From 20CM-2-55-15 sp963738025 (GTDB lineage: Bacteria > Acidobacteriota > Terriglobia > 20CM-2-55-15): 64,000 bases of DNA. Numbering within the stretch: position 1 is the first letter of the stretch; every line of letters starts with the position of its first letter. Of this stretch, positions 43,218 to 51,235 are shown piece after piece. The notes under the pieces were generated by a model that ran no database searches, was not told the DNA's origin, and saw only the letters and a program-made list of their open reading frames with translations. A program made the translations under genes and the position numbers. The stretch is taken from the NCBI GenBank assembly GCA_963738025.1, contig CAVTWA010000004.1, positions 248,001 to 312,000 on the forward strand, given 5' to 3'.

Positions 43218-44549
43218 TTACCTGGATTTACCGATGCCAAGAGCGCGAATGCGCTTGTGCAGGTTGGTCCGTTCGATTCCGAGCATCCGGGCCGCACCCG
43301 ATATATTCCAGTTGGTCTGCTCGAGCGCCTTCAGGATCGTTTCACGTTCAGCAGAATCGCGGGTATCGTGCAGGTTTGGCCGCCGGTCGGCCGGCGGAGC
43401 GAGACGGATTTCAAGAGGAACAGAAGCTGCTGGAATACGATCTTGTGGTGAAAGAATTGCCATGCGCTCGACGATATTCCGCAACTCGCGGGCGTTACCT
43501 GGCCATGCATAATTCCGGAAAGTACTGAAGACTTCTTCATCAATAATCTTTCGGCGAAAGTTGTTTCGACGGCAGAAGTCCTCGAGGAAGTATTCGGCGA
43601 GGTCGTGAATGTCTTCCCGACGATCACGAAGAGGTGGAACGCGAATCGGAACCACACTCAGACGGTAAAACAAATCTTCGCGGAATTTGTTTTCTGCAAC
43701 CAGTTGCTCGAGATTGCGATTCGTCGCAGAAATCACCCGCACGGATACCCGGACCGTCTGTTCGCCGCCAACCCGTTGAAATTCCCCTTCCTGTAACACG
43801 CGAAGCAGTTTGGCTTGCGACCCTTCATGCAAATCGCCAACCTCGTCCAGAAAGATGGTTCCACCGTCGGCAAGCTCGAATTTGCCGCGGCGGGCGGATA
43901 TCGCACCAGTAAAGGCGCCCTTCTCATGGCCAAACAATTCGCTCTCCAGCAACTCTGACGGGATTGCAGCGCAGTTCACTTTGACAAACGGTCCAGCGCT
44001 GAAAGGACTCTCACGGTGAATATGCGCGGCAAGCAACTCTTTGCCCGTCCCGGATTCTCCGTTAAGAAGGACGCGCGCGTCCGAGCGGGCCACAAGCGTC
44101 GCCTGCTCGACGGTATGTTGAAACACCGCGCTCGAGCCGATCATCTTCGGGCCGTCGCCGACGATTTCCCGGAAGCGCTCGTTTTCACGCTTGAGGCTCG
44201 CCTGCTCGATCGCATTCTTGACGACAACCAGCACCTTATCCCGCGCCAGCGGCTTCTCGAGGAAGTCGAAGGCGCCGGCGCGCAATGCCTGTACGGCATC
44301 GGCGATGGTGCTGTGGCCGGAAATCATGACCGCCGGGACTTGCAGGAACGGCAACAGCTCGATTCCATTACCGTCGGGAAGACGTACATCGAGAAGACAA
44401 GCATCCGGCCGGTATCGCGCAGCCCGCTCACGAAACTCCGCGGCTGTCCGGCATACAAGTACGTTGTAACCCTCACCCTCGAGGATCATCTGCAGAGAAA
44501 TTCCAATGTTGGGTTCGTCGTCGACAACGAGAACGCGTTTGACGGCCAT
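43218..44549 (-). CDS. NtrC/NtrX-family sigma-54-dependent response regulator
   Basis: This 443-residue protein has a receiver domain (VLVVDDEPNIG, phospho-acceptor Asp54 in CLLDVRLPDG, Lys99 in DFLEKP). The AAA+ domain has Walker A GESGTGKE (164-171), the sigma-54 contact loop GAFTGA (211-216), Walker B GGTIFLDEVGDL and the sensor RVISATNRNLEQ. A Fis-type helix-turn-helix ends it (NISGAARMLGIERTNLHKRI). It activates sigma-54 promoters when phosphorylated by the adjacent kinase. GTG 44555 overlaps the kinase stop by 4 nt; ATG 44549 was preferred by codon, but either is possible. Confidence 0.92.
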   Translation of the reverse strand: MAVKRVLVVDDEPNIGISLQMILEGEGYNVLVCRTAAEFRERAARYRPDACLLDVRLPDGNGIELLPFLQVPAVMISGHSTIADAVQALRAGAFDFLEKPLARDKVLVVVKNAIEQASLKRENERFREIVGDGPKMIGSSAVFQHTVEQATLVARSDARVLLNGESGTGKELLAAHIHRESPFSAGPFVKVNCAAIPSELLESELFGHEKGAFTGAISARRGKFELADGGTIFLDEVGDLHEGSQAKLLRVLQEGEFQRVGGEQTVRVSVRVISATNRNLEQLVAENKFREDLFYRLSVVPIRVPPLRDRREDIHDLAEYFLEDFCRRNNFRRKIIDEEVFSTFRNYAWPGNARELRNIVERMAILSPQDRIPAASVPLEIRLAPPADRRPNLHDTRDSAERETILKALEQTNWNISGAARMLGIERTNLHKRIRALGIGKSR

Positions 44550-44551
44550 AC

Positions 44552-45934
44552 TCACGCTTTCGGCAGGATGATGCGGAATGCGGCGCCGCCCAATTCGCCC
44601 GGAACGAGCACGATGTCGCCGCCATTCAACAATGCGTTTTTCCGCGCGATGGACAGACCCAATCCCATTCCACGTTTTTTGAAAGTAATCGCAGGTTCGA
44701 AGAGTGTGCGGGCAGCATCTTCGCTCAAACCCGGTCCAGAATCGTGAACTTCGATTATCACTCGGCCGTCTGCCATGGACGTCACACCCAGCACTTTACC
44801 CGAACTGCCGACTGCCTCGGCAGCATTCTCGAGAAGATTGGTGAGAATGCCTTTGACCTGATCCGCATCTGCGAATGCCTGAGGCGCGCTCTCCGCAAGG
44901 CGCACAACGTAGCGAACGTCCACATGTCCGGACTGGAGAAATGAGATGCGTTCGCGCAAAAGGCCGTTCACGTCCAGTGTGACCGGCCGGGCCTCCGGCT
45001 CACTCGAAAATTCGGAGAATGCCCGGACACGTCTTTCAAGCGTTTCGATTTCCTCGACGACGATCTGAACGGCGCGATTCATGAATTGGCGATCTGCCTG
45101 GACTTCGCGCGCTGCGATTTCTTCAACCGTCAAACGGATCGGCGTCAGCGAATTCTTCAGCTCGTGCGCCATCTTTCTTGCGAGGCTTTGCCAGCTCGCA
45201 ACCTGCGTGAGATATATGAGCCTATCGCGGCTCTCTTGCAGCTGATCGGCCATGTTGTTGAACGCCTGAATCGCACGCCCGGTTTCGTCGTCGCCTTCGA
45301 CGGGGAGCCGAACTTGAAGATCTCCGGCTGCCAACTGCGAAAGCCCTCCCGTCAACACTTGAATCGGCCGGCTGATTCTGTTCGCGAGATAGACTAGTGA
45401 AATCAGGGCCAGCAACCATAGCGCGACAACAAGGACGATGAGAGTGATCGTAAAACCGCGACGCAGGTCCCGGTCCCGCGCCTGGGCAACGGCTTCTCGC
45501 GCGTGGCGGTATTCGTCCGAGAGTTGCTGCATGCGGACCGGCCCCAGATCGCGGGAGTATACGGCCACACCGTCATCGCGCCGCACAAGGTAGTCGATCT
45601 GATTTCCGGATTCACCGGACAGGACGAATCTTTCGGGATCGCTGCTTTCCCAGAATTCCTGGACCGGGGTGGGCCAGCGGTCCTTTGCCGCAACCGTGTA
45701 TTGCGCCGCCACGCGGCGGCCAACCGCAGCGTCTTGCTTCAGATTCTGGCGAGCCTCTTGATAGAACTCCCGCGCCGTTTGTTCCAGTGATTTGGAAAGG
45801 GCATCAAGTTCTTGCGTTGCAGTATAAGCAAGACTGCGGTCCAGCAATGCCGTAGCGATCCACAAAGTGCCGGCCAGCGGAATCAGCGTCGCCGCGGCAA
45901 ACGCGATGATCAACCGGTTGCGAAGACGGTGCAT
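44552..45934 (-). CDS. NtrY-like membrane histidine kinase
   Basis: This 460-residue sensor has transmembrane helices at about residues 8-30 and 161-184 enclosing a periplasmic sensor. A HAMP domain (RISRPIQVLTGGLSQLAAGDLQ, in part ISRPIQVLTGGLS) spans about 184-236. The phosphorylated His257 is in KMAHELKNSLTPIRLTV, and the ATP-binding boxes are NLLENAAEAV, DSGPGL and GMGLGLSIA. It should phosphorylate the NtrX-like regulator encoded directly downstream. It lies 37 nt after the DUF4390 gene, whose product may modulate the sensor. Confidence 0.92.
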   Translation of the reverse strand: MHRLRNRLIIAFAAATLIPLAGTLWIATALLDRSLAYTATQELDALSKSLEQTAREFYQEARQNLKQDAAVGRRVAAQYTVAAKDRWPTPVQEFWESSDPERFVLSGESGNQIDYLVRRDDGVAVYSRDLGPVRMQQLSDEYRHAREAVAQARDRDLRRGFTITLIVLVVALWLLALISLVYLANRISRPIQVLTGGLSQLAAGDLQVRLPVEGDDETGRAIQAFNNMADQLQESRDRLIYLTQVASWQSLARKMAHELKNSLTPIRLTVEEIAAREVQADRQFMNRAVQIVVEEIETLERRVRAFSEFSSEPEARPVTLDVNGLLRERISFLQSGHVDVRYVVRLAESAPQAFADADQVKGILTNLLENAAEAVGSSGKVLGVTSMADGRVIIEVHDSGPGLSEDAARTLFEPAITFKKRGMGLGLSIARKNALLNGGDIVLVPGELGGAAFRIILPKA

Positions 45935-45971
45935 AACTCTCGGAAGAAAGTGGACGTTGCTTCACTTCCAC

Positions 45972-46541
45972 TCATTTTCTTTTCAACTCGCTTAAACGCA
46001 CTGGTCCCAGGTCCTCCGATCCGATTACCTGCTCGTTCCTCTGGCGCCGGCTGAAGATATCAATGAGACTGCTCAGTGTCGAACTGGAATTCGCGACTTG
46101 TTCCGCAGCAACGCCCGACGGCTCCGCACGATAATCTAATCGAATCCAGAACGGTTGCGAAGGCGGCAGTGCGGCAATCGGCAGGGATGTATTGTCCACG
46201 CACCACGCGTCGGCCGCGGCGGCAGTGAGGCGCGAGACCGATTTCGGCGAACCGCCGAGCTTGGTAATCGCGAATTTCTCTTCCCATAAATCATAGCTGA
46301 CAGCAAATCTGGAAATCGCGCGTGCCAGTGCGTTGCTGGTTTTATCGGCACGAGCGGTGAGTTGAAGTTCGTAATTCACTGTGGCCCCGTCGTGCAAACG
46401 CAGCAACGCTTCACCCGTCAAGAGATGAACCCGCGGTGCGGCGATATGCAGTTGCTCGGCCTCGATCCGCGCCGTCAGCGACTGGGCAGCTAAAACCGAA
46501 ACCAGGGCGAGAAAAACCATGAAGGCCGCAGCGCGCTTCAA
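45972..46541 (-). CDS. DUF4390 domain exported protein
   Basis: This 189-residue protein has an N-terminal signal peptide and a beta-rich DUF4390 body (LLRLHDGATVNYELQLTAR, then RFAVSYDLWEEKFAITKL and LPPSQPFWIRLDYRAEP). DUF4390 genes are commonly found next to NtrY-type kinases, as here. The function is unknown; a periplasmic role influencing the kinase or outer membrane is inferred from position. Its ATG overlaps the Omp85-like gene stop by 4 nt. The C-terminus is rich in Arg/Gln/Glu. Confidence 0.8.
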   Translation of the reverse strand: MKRAAAFMVFLALVSVLAAQSLTARIEAEQLHIAAPRVHLLTGEALLRLHDGATVNYELQLTARADKTSNALARAISRFAVSYDLWEEKFAITKLGGSPKSVSRLTAAAADAWCVDNTSLPIAALPPSQPFWIRLDYRAEPSGVAAEQVANSSSTLSSLIDIFSRRQRNEQVIGSEDLGPVRLSELKRK

Positions 46542-48113
46542 AACCGGAACCCCATTGAAAAGATTGGTTCGACACCGCTGGAACGAATCGGAAAGCCTAA
46601 TTCGATAAAAAACGAAGATGCATTCGGCGCTCCGAAGCCAAATCCGGCGGAGTGCCGCGCCGGCATCGGGATTCCGGCATCGCCCACGGCGCCCACGTCG
46701 TAAAACAGATGGAAGCCAAGCCCGACGTGTCCGATGTGTTTGCTCCGGTCCCAGTCGAGATCGAAGTCTCCGATTTCCGGCTTCCCGAATCCATACTGCA
46801 CGGACCCATAAACCATTCGATTTCCACCGGCCGGCGCGATATCGAATTTATTCCAGCCTCGCAAAGTTGAGGTGTTCCCCAGCGAAAAGCGTTCATACAG
46901 CGGCGCATTTCCGGAAATCGTTCCCGCCAGAAACGACAGGAACAATCGGCTTTTGTCGTGCGCAAACACATATGCGGCATCAATGAAGTGCCGTTGATAA
47001 ATGTAATCACTATCGAGTTCGCGATTGCCGTTATGAAACTCGTAACTGGCTTCGACCGTGTGCTGTACGCGGTCCGTTTTGGACCAGATATTGTGAAACA
47101 CAACGGATGCGGCAGCCGCACCGGAGTTTGCGCGGTGAACCTCCGGATATTGCAACTCCAGCTCCGAAAGTTCGACGCCGGCAATAACCCTCAATCGCGC
47201 GTCGAACGCGAACGTCACCGAAGGATCGAAAGAATTACGGTCGCGGTAAATGGCCTCTCGTATCGGCCAGCACGGTAGACGGCTGCCAGCGTTCGTGAAA
47301 TCGGCCATAGCGCAACGCGAGGCCGAGATGGTCGGTGCCCACCTTCGCGCTCTCGACACCCAGATTGAAACCCGCGAACCGCTCAATCAGTTGATCCTGG
47401 TCATCGTATCCACCAACGTAGAAACGGTTGATTTTGCCGAAACCGATGTTCGCGTCGAAGCTGAAGTTCTGCTTCGAGTTATACACGAACTGGTTGGCGG
47501 GAATATCGAGGAACGGAATCAAGCGCGCCTTGTGAATGTCATAGATCACGACAATGTGCTGCGGATCACTGCCTTTCATCACCTTCTTGACGGCGGAATA
47601 CTTCGGCTGCAACTCCCGATTAATCTCACCCAGGATCTGACCGGCTTTTTCCTGATCCAATTTCTCCCCGACGAGCTGCTGCATTTCGTCCCGGACAGTC
47701 TTGCTGAGCTTCGACTCGTCGAAACCTTGAACATCGACGCGCTCGACCGTGTAGCGTGAATTGATGTTCGATTGTCCGCCCGGCGGGCCATTCGTTTCTT
47801 CGATGACGAACAACACTTTCACTCGATTGCTGTCGCCGCCCTCGGTCAGCCTTACGGTCGCCGTCCATGTGGACTGTTCCGCCTGAATGCGGGCGACGAG
47901 TGCATCCGCTTCATTTTGATCGAAGGGTTTTCCTTGTAATCGGTGAATGGCGTTTCGGACGTCTTCGCTGATCGCGTCTTCGTCCACGCCTGAAATCGCC
48001 ACGCTTTCCACAATGCCGTGAGGATTGACGCCCGTCTGGCTTTGCAGTGCCATGGCTCCCAGTGGCGAACGTGATAGACCCAGGAGAATCAAAAATAGAA
48101 TCAAACGTCTCAT
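46538..48113 (-). pseudogene. Omp85/BamA-like outer-membrane protein gene with one frameshift
   Basis: From ATG 48113 there is a signal peptide, then POTRA-like segments (VESVAISGVDEDAISEDVR, YTVERVDVQGFDESKLSKTV) and the start of the barrel (QNFSFDANIGFGKINRFYVGG, in part NIGFGKINRFYVGG). Near 47262 the frame ends in VLADTRG. The shifted frame continues as EAIYRDRNSFDPS with barrel strands to a C-terminal FSMGFRF, the terminal-Phe signal for outer-membrane insertion. LRGWNKFDIAP resembles the Omp85 L6-type loop motif. One indel restores a ~525-residue protein. First gene of the DUF4390-NtrYX-ABC run. Confidence 0.78.
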
Positions 48114-48196
48114 ACCGGCGACAATTAGCAACTCCCCCGCCATTGTATAAGTCGTTGATGTTTCAGGCGTCTAAGTATCTAAACCTGTGAGATGTC

Positions 48197-48210
48197 TTCA
48201 CACCTGTGAA
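48197..48210. promoter_or_regulatory. Palindrome TTCACACCTGTGAA, candidate operator
   Basis: Six-base arms TTCACA/TGTGAA around CC, in the 155-bp divergent gap between the Omp85-like gene and the LIC_10091-like gene. A CTGTGAGATG on its left and a repeated CCTGTGA add CRP/FNR-like half-sites. No regulator is identified. Confidence 0.3.
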
Positions 48211-48268
48211 AATTGCCGCAGGACATCTTCTGATTGCCAGTGATTCGTAAGTCGGAGAGAATGGGCTC

Positions 48269-49408
48269 ATGTTAAAAATTCGACGCCGCATCCTCCTTGC
48301 GGTCGTGGGAACGCTTTTAGCGTTCGCCGGGCCGTCGACACTGACATCAGGTCTTCGCGCAGCGGAGACGTTGCCGACAGAACTCAGCGACGAAGCATTC
48401 TGGAACCTCGTCACAGAATTTTCCGAAACGGGCGGCTACTTCCGGTCCGACAACTTCGTCTCAAATGAGACGACGTTTCAGTACGTGATTAAGGATTTGA
48501 AGAAGACGAAGTCAGGAGGCGTTTATCTCGGTGTCGGACCGGACCAGAATTTTACATACATCGTGGCGATGCAGCCGAAGATGGCCATCATCTTCGATAT
48601 TCGGCGGCAGAACGCGATGCAGCACCTGATGTACAAGGCGCTCATCGAAACCTCGTCAGATCGAGCCGAATTCCTCTCAAGGCTGTTTTCACGGAAACGA
48701 CCTGAGAACGTCGGGCCCAAATCGACCGCAGAAGAATTGTTCGCAGCCTTTGGAAATGTAGAGCCGGACCGGCCGCTTTTTCTGGAAACAATGCAAGCCA
48801 TGAAGAAGCACCTTGAAGTAACGCACAAATTCAAGCTCACCTCCGACGACGAAGCCAATATCGAATACGTGTTTCGCGCCTTCTATAGCGGTGGTCCTGA
48901 TCTGACTTACAACGGTGTCGGCGCAGGAGGATCCGGGCGCTCGCGCATGCCCACCTATGGCGAACTCATGCAGGCGGATGACGGCGAGGGTGAAAACCGA
49001 AGCTACCTCGGAAACGAGACGAATTTCAAAGCGCTCCAGGAAATGGAAAAGAAGAACCTCATCGTTCCGGTCGTCGGTGACTTCGCAGGCGCCAAAGCCA
49101 TTCGCACAGTGGGAAAGTATCTACAAGACCACAACGCGTTCGTCACCGCGTTCTACCTGTCGAATGTCGAACAATACCTTTTTCAGCAGGACGACGACTG
49201 GAGTAAGTTCTATAAAAACGTGGAGACCCTTCCTCTCGATTCCAGCGCCACTTTCATTCGCTCCGTCTTCAACGGACTTGCCCCGACATATCAGTCCAAC
49301 GCCGGTCTCCGCTCGGTTTCGCTGCTTTCGTCAATTCCAGATCTGCTGAAAGCGTTCGGGACCGGAGATCTTCGAACCTATTCCGATGTCATAAACATGT
49401 CGCAATAG
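48269..49408 (+). CDS. LIC_10091-like conserved exported protein
   Basis: This 379-residue protein has a signal peptide (LLAVVGTLLAFAGPSTL) and a body starting FWNLVTEFSETGGYFRSDNFVSNE, in part SETGGYFRSDNFVSNE. The glycine-rich GGVYLGVGPDQNFTYIVAM and IIFDIRRQN follow, a Rossmann-like segment resembling methyltransferases but in an exported protein. ALIETSSDRAEFLSRLFSR and DDWSKFYKNVETLPLD are also recurring motifs of this family. The function is unknown. ATG 48269 lacks a strong ribosome site; the signal peptide supports it. Confidence 0.75.
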   Translation: MLKIRRRILLAVVGTLLAFAGPSTLTSGLRAAETLPTELSDEAFWNLVTEFSETGGYFRSDNFVSNETTFQYVIKDLKKTKSGGVYLGVGPDQNFTYIVAMQPKMAIIFDIRRQNAMQHLMYKALIETSSDRAEFLSRLFSRKRPENVGPKSTAEELFAAFGNVEPDRPLFLETMQAMKKHLEVTHKFKLTSDDEANIEYVFRAFYSGGPDLTYNGVGAGGSGRSRMPTYGELMQADDGEGENRSYLGNETNFKALQEMEKKNLIVPVVGDFAGAKAIRTVGKYLQDHNAFVTAFYLSNVEQYLFQQDDDWSKFYKNVETLPLDSSATFIRSVFNGLAPTYQSNAGLRSVSLLSSIPDLLKAFGTGDLRTYSDVINMSQ

Positions 49409-49465
49409 AGTTGTGAATAAATTGATTTCCTGGATGAGAACTGAAAATTGATTAGTGAGTAATGA

Positions 49466-49680
49466 TGGACCAGTCCCCGCCTAAGCTAGGCGGGGTGCCT
49501 TCGCCAGCGAAGGCGGGGCGGTCTGTTCAAAGACGCGTAGCGACCTCATGGATATCCGCGCAGCGCTCATTATTAACCGGTGCGCTTCGCGGATATCTGA
49601 AAGGACGCTTCGCGACTTTGAACAGACCGCCCCAGCCTCGCTGCGCGAGGGCATCCCCGCCTTACTAAGGCGGGGACTTT
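49466..49680. repeat. Fold-back (snapback) repeat element, copy 2
   Basis: About 215 bp matching 5832-6039 throughout: the left palindrome CCCCGCCTAAGCTAGGCGGGG, TGCCTTCGCCAGCGAAGGC, GGGGCGGTCTGTTCAAAG, the inner GGATATCCGCG/CGCGGATATC arms, CTTTGAACAGACCGCCCC, CCTCGCTGCGCGAGG and the complete right palindrome CCCCGCCTTACTAAGGCGGGG. It lies between convergent genes (LIC_10091-like and the efflux outer-membrane factor). Short open frames across it are not genes. Confidence 0.87.
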
Positions 49681-49762
49681 GGACACTCGCTAGATCGGTC
49701 TCTATATTGGACAGCTGTGGCCGCAGACCGCGCTATGTTTTTTGTCCCGTGTTTAGCATCGG

Positions 49763-51235
49763 CTACTTGACGTTGGGCAGATTGGCCACATTCCAACCGC
49801 CGCCCAGAGCTTTGATCAGAAGAACGCTCGCGGTCATTCTTCTGACGCGGATTTCAACTCCGGTGCGCTGATTCGTCAGCAGAACGTTCTGCGCGGTGAG
49901 GACTTCGAGATAAGTGGTGATCCCGCCGCGGTACCGGTTGAGCGCCAGGTCTCGAGAGCGTTCCGACGACGCAATCGCGACGTCTTGCTCCATCGCTTCC
50001 TGAGCGAGAATTCGCAGCGAAGCGAGATTGTCTTCAACGTCCTGGAAAGCCGAGAACACATCCTGCCGATAGGTCGCCACTGCGGTATCGTAGTTTGCCT
50101 CGGCCTCCTGGGTCAGACCTTTTCTCGCTCCTGCGTCGAAAACGGTTTGCGTTAGCGCGGGACCAAGCGACCAGAACCGGCTGGGCCAGGAAAGCAGATT
50201 TCCGAGCAACGAACTTTCGACGCCCGCCGAGATGCTGAACGTCAGGCGGGGATAGTAAGCCGCTTTCGCGACGCCGATTTCGGCATTGGCTGAAGCGGCG
50301 CGGCGTTCTGCCGCCGCAACATCGGGCCGGCGCTCCAGAAGCTCCGAAGGAAGCCCAACAGGAATAGACGGAGGTTCCGTTGTGAGCTGCGTCGGAGAAA
50401 TCGTCAGTTCCGCCGGCGGCTTGCCGATCAGCACCGCAATCGCGTGTTCGAATTCCGCTCTGGCAACGCCAAGGTCCGTTGCCTGAGCCCGTGTGGTGTC
50501 CAGCTGAGTCTGGGCCTGAGCAACATCCACGGCCGAAGCGACTCCCTGGTTGTAGCGGTTCATCGTCAACTGAAGCGCCTGTTCATAGTCGCCGATGTTT
50601 GTTTGAAAGAGTTTCAGCTCTTCATCCAGCCCACGCAATTGGAAATAGTCGTCCGCAAGTTCAGAATAGCTGCTGAGCCGGATCGTTTCGACATCCGCCG
50701 CACTGGCCTGAGCTGCATCTACATTCGCCTCGATCGTCCGGCGAATGCGCCCCCAGACGTCTGCCTCATAGGACACGTCGATCGGAATTTGATAGACCGA
50801 TCCCGTGCCGGTGCTGAATGCCGTCCGGCTGGCTGTCGAACGGTTGACCGAGATCTGCGATGTCGAGGAGTTCGCTCCAATAGTGACTGTCGGATACCGT
50901 CCGGCATTCGCCACGCGAACCGCTGCCCGGGCCGCGCGGAAGCGCCCTTCGGCCGCGGCGATGTTCTGGTTCGACACATTGACCTGCTCTTCGAGAGCGT
51001 TGAGGTCCGGATCCCCATACATTTCCCACCATTTGCCGCGAAGCGTGGCGTCCTGCGGTTCGGCCTGTTTCCAGTCCTTTGTTTCTTTGAATGCTGCAGT
51101 TGTCGGAGAAGTCGGAACTTTGTATTTTGGCCCAACTGTACAGCTGGAGAGGGCAGTCAGGAACACAAGAAGCACAAGAAGCACAAAACGTTCCTGTGCC
51201 TTTTGTGCTTCTTGTGCTTCTGTCTCCGGCTTCAT
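49763..51235 (-). CDS. Efflux RND outer-membrane factor lipoprotein (NodT/OprM-type)
   Basis: This 490-residue protein has a lipoprotein signal ending LSSCTVGPKYKVP, where C is the lipidated residue. Two OEP (TolC-like) repeats follow, with KWWEMYGDPDLNALEEQV, SYEADVWGRIRRTIEAN, LLERRPDVAAAERRAASANAEIGVAKAAYYP (in part ERRPDVAAAERR) and ALNRYRGGITTYLEVLTAQ. It forms the outer-membrane tunnel for the RND pump encoded just upstream. Its ATG overlaps the mdtC-like stop by 4 nt. The first 25 codons consist of a near-perfect DNA inverted repeat. Confidence 0.9.
   Translation of the reverse strand: MKPETEAQEAQKAQERFVLLVLLVFLTALSSCTVGPKYKVPTSPTTAAFKETKDWKQAEPQDATLRGKWWEMYGDPDLNALEEQVNVSNQNIAAAEGRFRAARAAVRVANAGRYPTVTIGANSSTSQISVNRSTASRTAFSTGTGSVYQIPIDVSYEADVWGRIRRTIEANVDAAQASAADVETIRLSSYSELADDYFQLRGLDEELKLFQTNIGDYEQALQLTMNRYNQGVASAVDVAQAQTQLDTTRAQATDLGVARAEFEHAIAVLIGKPPAELTISPTQLTTEPPSIPVGLPSELLERRPDVAAAERRAASANAEIGVAKAAYYPRLTFSISAGVESSLLGNLLSWPSRFWSLGPALTQTVFDAGARKGLTQEAEANYDTAVATYRQDVFSAFQDVEDNLASLRILAQEAMEQDVAIASSERSRDLALNRYRGGITTYLEVLTAQNVLLTNQRTGVEIRVRRMTASVLLIKALGGGWNVANLPNVK
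51168..51221. repeat. 21-bp perfect inverted repeat within the OMF signal-peptide codons
   Basis: Arms 51168-51188 and 51201-51221 are exact reverse complements around a 12-nt loop. Each arm is built from AGAAGCACA-type 9-mers. The hairpin encodes both the EAQEAQKAQ n-region and the hydrophobic FVLLVLLV core of the lipoprotein signal. Confidence 0.85.

Noticed and set aside
49462..49871. Two overlapping ORFs across the repeat element at 49466
   Set aside because: They translate palindromic repeat sequence on both strands; no ribosome site or domain.
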